In this document: piece after piece, positions 39,153 through 47,081 of the stretch
Layout of the letters: each line of letters begins with the position of its first letter
Position numbering within the stretch: the first letter of the stretch is position 1
Source: Sinonovacula constricta
Lineage: Eukaryota > Mollusca > Bivalvia > Cardiida > Solecurtidae
Assembly: GCA_007844125.1 (NCBI GenBank)
Contig: CM017558.1
Location: 54,723,408-54,787,407, forward strand
Direction of reading: 5' to 3'
DNA: 64,000 bases
Position numbers and translations under genes: made by a program
The notes under the pieces: generated by a model
Seen by the model: only the letters and a program-made list of their open reading frames with translations
Databases searched by the model: none
What the model was told of the DNA's origin: nothing

Positions 39153-39258
39153 TGAGGCGCCCTAGACTTAACGGTAGAGTCGCCTATTTGTATCTTCTCA
39201 GACCACTCAGCCTCTCAACTCATGGGTACGAGACGAGAATTTAATGTCGGATTGTCTT
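39153..39258 (+). repeat. Second tRNA-like segment at the array edge, unit 3
   Basis: TAGACTTAACGG at 39163-39174 resembles an A box, and GGTACGAGAC at 39225-39234 a weak B box. Homology between the units ends immediately 3' of this segment, so the duplication breakpoint sits next to it. Confidence 0.35.
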
Positions 39259-39565
39259 CCATCTGAATTGCGGTGCACTGGTAGTTCTACCTTGACATTA
39301 AACTTTGTCTTAGGTCTTTCTAAATAAAAATAGATTGATGTCGCTATAATCAACACAATTGGTCACTGCTCTATATTAAAAAAAAAAACATAATTATTTA
39401 GGTATTATTTAATTTAGTCTTGAATGTTGTAATATTTTTATAAAATAAGTATTTGAAGTCGCGTGCCAGAACGGCTGTCCTCGGTCCAATATCACCCAAT
39501 ATATGAAGCACTCGTGGCCTTGTATGTAGATTCGCCAATTTGTAACTCCTTCGTCTCCGCGGCCC
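39259..39565. other. Unique spacer right of the array
   Basis: AT-rich sequence with an A-run at 39378-39389, turning GC-richer after 39455. No gene, RNA or repeat is recognised. Confidence 0.5.
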
Positions 39566-39885
39566 TTCGCCGTATGGTCATGAGTCCCTGTCGGCCCTTC
39601 GCCGTGTGGTCACGAGTCCCGGTCGGCCCTTCGCCGTCTGGTCACGAGTCCTGGTCGGCCCTCCTCCGTGTGGTCCAGGTTGGCTCTTCGCCGTGCGATC
39701 ACGAGTCCTAGTAGGCATTTGCCGTGTTGTCCTGGTCGGCCCTTCGCCCTGTGGTCACGAGTCCTGGTCGGCCCTTCGCCGTGTGGTCCTGGTTGGCTCG
39801 TCGCCGTGTGATCACGAGTCCTAGTCGGCCCTTCTCCGTGTTGTCCTGGTCGACCCTTCGCCGTGTGGTCACAAGTCCCGGTCGG
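39566..39885 (+). repeat. GC-rich minisatellite with alternating 32/25-bp units
   Basis: Eleven tandem units. The full unit is 32 bp, running from ttcgccgtgtggtcacgagt to the end ...ggtcggccc. Shorter units of 25 (once 24) bp lack about seven bases (acgagtc). The order is 32-32-32-25-32-24-32-25-32-25-29. The block is strongly GC-rich inside AT-rich DNA, which is why frames on both strands (39463-39711 +, 39606-39824 +, 39610-39924 -) appear open. They are not genes. Confidence 0.9.
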
Positions 39886-40550
39886 ACTCAAATATAGGAA
39901 GAACTTTCTGCTGAACTGCGGCATTCTGGTGATTGAATCCAGTTATCTGTCTGTAATCTTCTTCCGTCAAGAATAGCAGGACGTCTCTATAATGACTTGT
40001 AAGAGAAATTGTCATCATTAGCAAACTTGGCTGGATGTATTCGATCAACTTTCGTATCGCAAATTAAACATGTAAGAAAAGTTCGTTAATGTGGTCATAA
40101 AATCTGAAAGCAACATCGGCATGTGACTTAAATAATGACTTAACGGGTATTCTTAAGGCTCGTCATTTATAAAGTCAATGAGATGAGCGAATACAACCAG
40201 TCCGGTCTTATTATTTTTCTGTGGAAAAAATCAACAGTCGATGGGGTGATCAACAATTGCTAAAAATGGTGCTGCTAATTTCTTTGCTAATTATAGGGAC
40301 AGTACTGGTAACTGAGAAAAAAGAGCATTATTAATATCCACTGTTGCTTAAAACGTGTAATTTTCATGTGAAATGGAAATTATTGAAACGCCTACGCAAC
40401 AGGACTGTCAAAGACAGTATATCCCCTGCCGATTTTTCGATAAATAACAGTGTGGTCATCACCTTGATGAAAGATAAAAAATGTGCAATCGCAAAATGTG
40501 ATTATATGTGCTATAGCTGCCAAGAAATATCTCGAAAACGGAATACTATT
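39886..40550. other. No recognised feature
   Basis: Moderately AT-rich. A 72-codon frame at 40344-40562 overlaps the start of the next repeat and is not supported as a gene. Confidence 0.4.
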
Positions 40551-40695
40551 CAGGGGTCATAACTCTGTGTTCATTGGTCAAACCGGAACAGGCCAATGAT
40601 ATAAACATCTCCTTTGGTATTGATGGTTTCCATAAAGTGTCATTGAACTCCACTAAGCCGTTGCTGTGAAACATTGCGGAAACAAATGCTACTCT
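40551..40695 (+). repeat. ~140-bp dispersed repeat, isolated copy
   Basis: Contains 'caggggtcataactctgtgt', 'aaaccggaacaggccaatg', 'tcatt-gaactccactaagcc' and 'gcggaaacaaatgctact', matching the cluster at 41262-41780. Confidence 0.75.
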
Positions 40696-41261
40696 TTATA
40701 TGTCACAGAATAGTATGTTTCTACAAATGGCAGAACTCTGTTTTATCGCTACCGATGAAGTGATGACAACTGAATTTTTAAAAAGGGTTACTCTGTCTTT
40801 GTCTCTGTCTTCCCATGATGGATCTACTATGGATCTACTTATTCCATTCTGTATCCCCAGATGGATCTCAGTACTCATGGGATTCCATTCTAATGTCCAA
40901 ATAGTTTTGTCACAATGTTACACTTTCGTTAAGCCTTTTGTCCTTTTGTCACGATGGACACTATTCCTTTTCTATCTTTTGACCAGCGATGTGACCCACA
41001 ACCAAAAGAATCACACACCCGAATCGTTCTTCTCACATTCACAATGACATACTTTGACCCAGACATAAACCCATTCTAAGATCTGACCCCTCTTTGTCCA
41101 ACTAGTTTGTTTTGATATACCTTTCATTCTGCACTCACAGCAACTAATCCCTGTCAGACTCACACTGCACACACAATCACACAATCTGTCACCCTATTTA
41201 AAATAATCAAAGCAAACTTTTGTTTCAATTCTGCGATAGTATAATACTTCATACAAAATCA
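40696..41261. other. No recognised gene
   Basis: C/T-rich on the plus strand, with short self-similar pieces (atggatct-, actcatgggattccattct-). The 115-codon frame 40700-41047 has biased simple composition and is not recognisable. Confidence 0.35.
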
Positions 41262-41780
41262 AGGCCTTAACTCTGTGTTGAAGGGTCCAACTAGAACATG
41301 CCGAAAATATGCGCATCTCTTTTTGGCTCCCACAAAGTTTCATTGAAATCCAGTCAGTAGTTGCCAAGACATAGCGCGGAAATGAAGTACAATTAAGGGG
41401 CCATAACTCTGTGTTGAATGATAAGACTGTAACGCGCCAATGACATGAGCATCTCCATTTGGTATATGTGGTTCCCATACCTTTTCTTTGAAATCCAGTA
41501 AGCCGTTGCGGAAACGAGTGCTACACTGTATACATACTACATAACTTATCAAACTTTGTGTTGAAGGTCCACCTCGAACATGCCGAGGATATGCGCATCC
41601 CTTTTTCGTATTGAAAGTTCCCACAAAGTTTCATTGAAATCTAGTCAGTAGTTGCAATAGAAATAGCGCGGAAACAAACTACTTTTCAGGGCCCATAACT
41701 CTGTGTTAAAAGGTCAGACCGGAACATGCCAATGATATGCGTATATCCCTTTGGTATTAATTGTTCTCATTAAAGAATAA
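41262..41780 (+). repeat. Four tandem copies of the ~140-bp repeat
   Basis: Copies lie at about 41262-41395, 41396-41530, 41531-41685 and 41686-41780 (last one partial). Each has 'aactctgtgttgaa', a 'gaacatgccaatgatatgc' type segment, 'cacaaagtttcattgaaat', 'ccagtcagtagttgc' and 'agcgcggaaac'. Divergence among copies is considerable, so the cluster is old. Repeats with 'ggggccataactctg' are, from memory, widespread in bivalve genomes. The minus-strand frames here come from the repeat. Confidence 0.85.
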
Positions 41781-43379
41781 TTTATGTGGTTGTTTGAGAC
41801 ACACAAAAAATGGTCCATTCTGTCGGACATTACCTTTAAACTTCTGGCGGGCACTTGATAATGCAAAGGGTGACTTTGTCCGCCAAGTAGATTAATTCGT
41901 TGATCAGTGTGTCAATAATTTACTTTCTGCATTTTTTATCGTTTACTATTTATAGTTTTTACATTAAGCCAACACTTTTTAAGTTACCTTAGTACGCTAT
42001 TAAAGCTGACAATTTAATGTTCTTATAACTGATTTACTCATATTTGATAATAAATTCGGTGAAGCGGAAAAACTGGCGCCATAGTTTTATACTACAATTA
42101 TTGGTTAATACGCATATTGAATCCGAACTGGATGGACACGAGTATGACAATCGTTTCTTGTGAATACTGACAATTTATCACATGTCGTTTATTCTTATAA
42201 AGTAAATTAATGATTTAAACAAGCTTTAACGTGCTCAAGTTATTGTTTTCTTAAAGTTTCGGTCATACTTATGATAACGAGCGACTGACCAAGGTGAGTA
42301 AGAAATGTGATTACATTTCCCAGCGTTGGGGGCATTTTAGTCACAAAAAATTACATGCTTGTATTCATAGTTTGATTTTTTATAATATTGTAAGGCGATG
42401 CTCGATATTATCCGGATGTTTAATGATCGGAAACGATATTGTTTAAACCCGTGGGCGGAATAAAGAACACAGCAATCAAACAAGGTTCAGACATGAAATG
42501 TTTATACTTCTTTATATTTACTACTTTTCCAAACTTAACAATATCCTTTATGTATAGTCTATGAAAGTAGCAAGTACAGCTAGAGTTTAAGATGTTGACA
42601 CGGATTTTATTATAAGTAAGAGATTATAAAAGATCATTATTGTTTAGTTGCATCCGACGAAGATATTAAACAAAAACAATGGCTTACATTCTGTCCATGA
42701 CCAATGTTCCTGTACCGGTTCGGCACTGTGCACAACTTCTTCCTGATCTTATCCTGATCCGAGCGTCAACTGATCCGCGTTTGCTCTGTTTTAGTTTATT
42801 TATACTTTCCGCGCATGACTACTTTTACAAACATTCTATAGTACGCATAGATGTGCGTCTCAACCAATCAGCTTTAAGCGTTATATTTAAAGTAGCCAAT
42901 CACTAAGTGTTCGGATAAATCCGAACAAATATTACTGTCAAACAAGTAGATCCAAACCGTATCATATAACAATGCATTTTAGGTAACATAAGTGTTATTT
43001 GGATGTCAGATACACTTATGGATACAATTAAACAACAGAATATGTCACTTTGAAATGAGTTACAACATGCATCTCCACATTGTGAGAAGTAAAGGTAAAG
43101 TAAACAATCGTTGAGTAATACAAAAGTCAACAAACAATATTTCCCTCTTACTATTAAAACTATCTTAAGTAGACATCACTGTAAATGAGCTTAATCAATG
43201 TTTAGAACATATAGTCTTACTTAATTGAATGCATTAAAAGATTATTTTCAGACTGAAGTCTCAATATCAGAAAGTAAGGGGTTTCCGCGAAATGACAATG
43301 AAAACTCATAGGATGTTAGATCTGTTACAAAAAGGCACAGGGCTAAAGTGCATGTCAGACAACTTATATAGCTGCAGTT
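41781..43379. other. No recognised gene; one short hairpin
   Basis: AT-rich DNA with no identifiable coding or repeat structure, apart from a perfect 9-bp-arm inverted repeat 'tgttcggat-aa-atccgaaca' at 42908-42927. Frames at 42679-42906 (+) and 42903-43133 (-) are unrecognised and lack supporting signals. Confidence 0.4.
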
Positions 43380-43385
43380 AGTTGG

Positions 43386-43574
43386 ATGCGGTCACTGAAG
43401 ACGCCGACAGGACAAGTAGCTCGATGGCTACAGGAGTTGAACACGTATAATCTGACAGTTGTATACCGTAATGGTAAGAGTCATTCGAATGCAGATGCCT
43501 TGTCGCGCAAACCAGCTTACCAGATTATGATAGGTATTGTTACAAGAAACAAAGCTAAAGAGTGGACAGGATAA
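43386..43574 (+). pseudogene. pol: Gypsy RNase H C-terminal fragment
   Basis: The frame includes VARWLQELNTYNLTVVYRNG and NADALSRKP, the standard end of Ty3/Gypsy RNase H just before the linker to integrase. The catalytic part of RNase H and all of the reverse transcriptase are absent upstream. The frame ends at TAA 43572-43574 after KEWTG. The following linker (43575-43819) still shows the usual Gypsy linker features, including a W-x-QW-type motif and GLLYRKFE, but in shifted frames with stops. Confidence 0.85.
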
Positions 43575-43819
43575 CTGACCGAAAACCAATGTCTTCTGAA
43601 TGGCTGGGATCCTATTGATCTTTCAACAAGCCAAACAAAGGACAACAACATCTGAAAGATTAAAGAAGACCTCAGTGGAGGGAAGCAAAGACCGACTTGG
43701 ACGGAAGTATCAGCGGGGGCATCGGAGCTGAAAACACTTTGGAAACAATGGAATAGTCTAGTAATCATTGGTGGTTTGCTATACAGGAAATTTGAGACAG
43801 ATGACGGCGATACACTGCA

Positions 43820-44929
43820 TTGATAACGCCTGCAGACCGGCGTCAAGAAGTAATGAAATACCATCACGACATCCCGAGTGGTGGACATTTGGGAGTCCAG
43901 AAAACTTCAGATAAAGTTCGGCGAGCATTCTACTGGCCTGGAATGACAGACAGCTTAAAACGATATTGCAGAGAGTGTGACGACTGTACTGCTAAACGGC
44001 TTTCAAAGGAATCAAACAAAGCACCAATGGGAGAGTATCATGTAGGAGAACCTATGGAGAGGGTTGCAATGGATATACTACGTCAACTCCCTGTTACTGC
44101 GGCTGGAAACAAGTATATCCTGGTGATGTCTGACTGGTTCACAAAGTGGACGGAGTGTGTACCAATCCCAGATATGGAGACGAAAACTTGTGCGAAGGCC
44201 TTCCTAGATTACGTTGTAAGCAGATTTGGAGTACCTCTTCAGATCTACACAGATCTGGGCAGGTGTTTTAAATCAAAGCTGATGACAGATTTGTGTGAGT
44301 TGCTCAATATAGAGAAAACTCATGCTACACCAATGCGGCCACAGGCCAATTGCCTTGTAGAAAGATTTAATATAACCCTGACAGCGATGTTGAAATCTTA
44401 CTGCAAAAGACAACAAAACCAATGGGATGTTTATCTGCAGCAGGTGATGATGGCATATAGATCATCTCCACACAGTACCACAAAAATCAGCCCGAACAAA
44501 CTTATGCTTGGCAAAGACATTCGGTTGCCAATGCAAGCCCTTATTAGACGTCCGCGCGTGGAAACCGATGGCACTGATGTCGAGGACTATGTTTAGGGCT
44601 ACAAAGCAAGTTGCAACAATGAGATTGCAAGAGCAAACATTAAGGTAGCATCAAACTACCAGAAGATGTTCTATGATACAAACTCTAAGAGGAAATCCTA
44701 CACTAAAGGACAATTAGTGTGGCTCCATGATCCAACAAGGAAAGTTGGAATTAGCTCTAAATTGGATAACAAGTGGAAAGGTCCATTTGTTATTACCAGG
44801 GTTGTTGATGTCTTAGTTTGCATGGTCAAGAGGACAGACCGTGATAAACCGAAAGCGTCTCATATAGATCGGCTTCATCCATACACCGGGAACAGAATCC
44901 TGTGTTGGATGCACAAATTGCAGCTTTAA
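43820..44929 (+). pseudogene. pol: Gypsy integrase with one in-frame stop
   Basis: Zinc-binding HHCC domain: H16, H23, C53 and C56, counting from the first ATG, with the usual spacing of six, 29 and two residues. Catalytic core: D85 (in AMDIL), D145 (in YTDLGR) and E181 (in VERFN), the last two separated by 35 residues, the classic D-D-35-E. A TAG at 44594-44596 interrupts the frame. The same frame continues with the C-terminal domain, including KGQLVWLHDP, KWKGPFVITRV and HIDRLHPYTG, and ends at 44927-44929. No chromodomain follows. The real polyprotein would start upstream, so the ATG at 43820 has no special meaning. Confidence 0.9.
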
Positions 44930-45187
44930 GGATTGTTGACCTAAACAATATCAGGCATATGAACGATGGTTTTCAACAACACTTCATGTACATACACCGT
45001 TTTTTTAAGATAAATACAACAAAGTTGGTCTGGGTCCTGTCCAGGAGTATATTAATTATAATCGTTTTCCGGAACCGTGATATAGACGCTGTTGACAAAG
45101 ATTACGCGAACGTTAAATCCTGTGGGCGGACATTTTTTTATCATTTGCATGTTTAGATTTACAAGGTGATGGAGTTTTAAGTATGGA

Positions 45188-45208
45188 TTTTCTGTTATCT
45201 GTTACAGA
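45188..45208 (+). promoter_or_regulatory. Probable 3' splice acceptor before the zinc-finger frame
   Basis: 'ttttctgttatctgttacag' is a pyrimidine-rich tract ending in CAG, directly followed by a frame whose first codons contain the first cysteine pair of a C2H2 finger (ECWLCDAM). There is no ATG before that pair in frame, so a spliced transcript is the simplest way to express the whole finger. Confidence 0.55.
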
Positions 45209-46494
45209 GAGGAATGCTGGTTATGTGATGCGATGTTCCGGAACAGGACCACTTTAAATAAGCACCTTATCTCAGCAGAACACAGAAGTCTTACAGTTCT
45301 CTGTCCCTGGTGTGCAGGAAAGACAAGAACTTTCAATAGGGTGAGGGATCTGGAGATACATGTTAGAACATTCCACCACAACATTAACCTCCCAAGAGAC
45401 CGTTACACGAGGCAGAATGGTTTTTATTTTGCCCTTTATCCAGAAGATTATGCAAAAATTGTAGACGGCATAACTGATTACAACAGTGGTGCAGCCTATG
45501 ATGCCCGGCGAGCAATTAGAGACTGGGCCGAAGGTTTTTCCGATAGGAAAGACAGAGTCGATCACTGGAACAGAGGGTGGAAGGCAGGGTCTCGGATTTT
45601 AGTAGGTAATGCTCGGGATGAGACACAGAAAGGAACTAAAGATAGGAATGACAAAGAAGTGACAGGTCATAGGAAAAGAGTAAATGAGGATGATGTAGTG
45701 CACGCCTCCAAGCAGCCAAAGGTGACTACTGGTTGTGATGATGATTTTGAAGAATACCAAATGAAGTTGTATTAGAGGAGCGGGGAGTTGTAGTTGAGAC
45801 TGAAAGAGAAGGCGAGGTGGTAGAAAATGAGGTAGAGACAGAAAGAGGTGGTGTGCTATGTGATGTTGAGACACAAGGTAATGTACTGGATGCAGTAAGG
45901 AGGGAAGAGACAAGTGATGACATAAGTAGCTCTAGTTCGAGCTCATCGAGTTCCAGCTCGTCGAGTTCAGTTGATGAAGCAACTAAACAGAATACAAGCC
46001 TGAAAACTCGAGCTGTTAACATTTTGTCACGAGGAGCGATGCCACTCTCTTCACCTGCCAGGAGAGATTGGAAAAAAATGAGATCGAAATATCCACAGAC
46101 TTGGGAATTAAATTATCCTGGCCCCCTAAAAACTGGCAAGAACTTTCATCAGACCATCGACTCTTTGCCAGAGAATATGCCGCCATTTGCATGGAAAAGA
46201 AGGGTTCGGGCGAGTTTCCATCATTGTCAAGGACAACATTATTAGACAAATATAACTTTCTACGTTTGGAGGGTTAAGCAAAACCCCGCAAGAAAGAAAA
46301 TGCAGGTGATGCGATGGAAACCAAGTTAAGACGACATACGTTTTGGCTACTTGAAAGGAATTGTAAAAGGCACCATCAAGGATTCTAGATCTTCCTGGAG
46401 TATTGTAAAGAGTTTAGAGAAGGCAGGCAGGTGGCGTGATACCGACTTCCTTGTTGACTTTCTTGATTCTGCAGATGTAAAACTAAAGTTATAA
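45208..46494 (+). pseudogene. C2H2 zinc-finger third ORF, frameshifted
   Basis: The first part (45208-45775) reads C-x2-C-x12-H-x5-H and then CPWC...H-x4-H, two C2H2-type fingers. A charged region with aromatic residues (GFYFALYPEDY, WNRGWKAGS) follows. Coding character then moves to another frame near 45752 (acidic, a serine-rich run at about 45928-45972, then SPARRDWKK), again between about 46060 and 46110 (WPPKNWQELSSDHRLF, TLLDKYNFL), and again near 46340 (SRSSWSIVKSLEKAGRW, ending at TAA 46492-46494). These shifts mean a pseudogene or sequencing indels. It lies between integrase and the polypurine tract, the position of env-like ORFs, but it has no signal peptide, transmembrane segment or envelope feature. 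I recall similar uncharacterised mollusc proteins but cannot verify this. Confidence 0.6.
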
Positions 46495-46950
46495 ATGTGG
46501 TTCTGCGGGTGTAATTGTTCAGGTCTTTTATCTCTGATTTCATTTTTTTTGGTCATGTTAAATTTATATAATATTGTGATTAAAGATTATAGGTGTATAC
46601 CTTTTAGACTGTACCTTAATTAACCTAATGCAGTTAATAATCAGTAAAGTTGTTATTTATAATAAATAAGAGTTAAAGGAATATATGTAAGTCACTCCAA
46701 ATGGACATAATGTGAAAGCATTACTATAGCTTGCTGTGACTCATTTTATAAAAGAATACATGTAAAGGTGTATTGCTTTATGTATTGTTTAATAATGTGA
46801 TTGTATTCTCATTATGAATGCCAAGTATATTAATGATGCGTATTGATTATTTGCATTTGTTTTATATTGAAATGGCAGAAGATGTGTTGTTGCTGTTTTT
46901 AAATTACTGTTCAGGTAAATTATTGCAAAATCCAGGAGGATTTTTATTTT
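46495..46950. other. Noncoding 3' region of the retroelement
   Basis: AT-rich, with no frame of note, lying between the end of the zinc-finger coding region and the polypurine tract. It includes 'taataaataag' near 46661. Confidence 0.5.
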
Positions 46951-46966
46951 AGAAAGAAGGGGGAAG
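46951..46966 (+). promoter_or_regulatory. Polypurine tract
   Basis: 'agaaagaagggggaag' is sixteen purines in a row, directly followed by TGTAATG. This is the expected plus-strand primer site abutting a 3' LTR. Confidence 0.75.
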
Positions 46967-47081
46967 TGTAATGTGAGGTAGCTGACCTTTTTATAACCAT
47001 TTATGACAATGTAACAACTGATCTATATAAGTTGTCACATTGTCATAAATATTTATAAAAGGTCAGCTACCTCACATTACA
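46967..47081. repeat. 115-bp TG...CA hairpin at the LTR position
   Basis: The left arm (46967-47019) starts TGTAATGTGAGGTAGCTGAC and the right arm (47030-47081) ends GTCAGCTACCTCACATTACA. The arms match along about 52 bp with a few mismatches and a one-base gap, around a 10-base loop 'gatctatata'. Its start abuts the polypurine tract, so it should be the LTR start. It may be a tiny LTR, a truncated LTR turned into an inverted duplication, or a foldback element inserted there. No target duplication can be tested because the 5' LTR is gone. Confidence 0.8.

Larger units (their letters stand above)
28601..39258 (+). repeat. ~14-kb tandem segmental repeat, unit 3, truncated
   Basis: Homology to unit 1 (positions 1-11453) and unit 2 continues to about 39258 and then stops abruptly after 'gtcggattgtctt'. 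Unit 1 at 11454 and unit 2 at 25893 continue with different sequence. The copy has its own deletions: near 33355 a block of several hundred bases including the (ATTT)n run is missing, near 35155 the end of a minus-strand frame is missing, and near 38998 a ~45-bp piece is missing. It also has a local ~59-bp duplication at 37130-37245. No gene is recognisable. Confidence 0.92.
43380..47081 (+). mobile_element. 5'-truncated, decayed Ty3/Gypsy-type LTR retrotransposon
   Basis: In order this contains the end of RNase H, integrase with its three domains, a spacer, an additional zinc-finger frame, a noncoding stretch, a polypurine tract (46951-46966) and a TG...CA hairpin at 46967-47081. RNase H before integrase identifies the Ty3/Gypsy order, not Copia. 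Gag, protease, reverse transcriptase and the 5' LTR are missing to the left, where recognisable homology starts at about 43380. Frameshifts and an in-frame stop show it cannot encode intact proteins. Confidence 0.85.

Noticed and set aside
39463..39924. Overlapping frames of 72-104 codons on both strands
   Set aside because: They are produced by the GC-rich 32/25-bp minisatellite, which lacks stop codons in several frames. The peptides are just translations of the repeat.
41194..41624. Two 94-codon minus-strand frames with similar starts
   Set aside because: They lie entirely in tandem copies of the ~140-bp repeat and resemble each other only because the repeat does.
42679..42906. 75-codon plus-strand frame near the retroelement, considered as its 5' part
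   Set aside because: It shows no gag, protease or reverse-transcriptase motif, and no LTR or primer-binding site was found next to it.
45272..46249. Minus-strand frames of 77-104 codons opposite the zinc-finger ORF
   Set aside because: They are shadows of the plus-strand coding sequence and its serine run. The plus strand carries the finger motifs and fits the retroelement orientation.
45208..46494. An envelope protein for the retroelement
   Set aside because: The position fits, but there is no signal peptide, cleavage site or transmembrane segment. The visible motifs are C2H2 fingers and charged regions.
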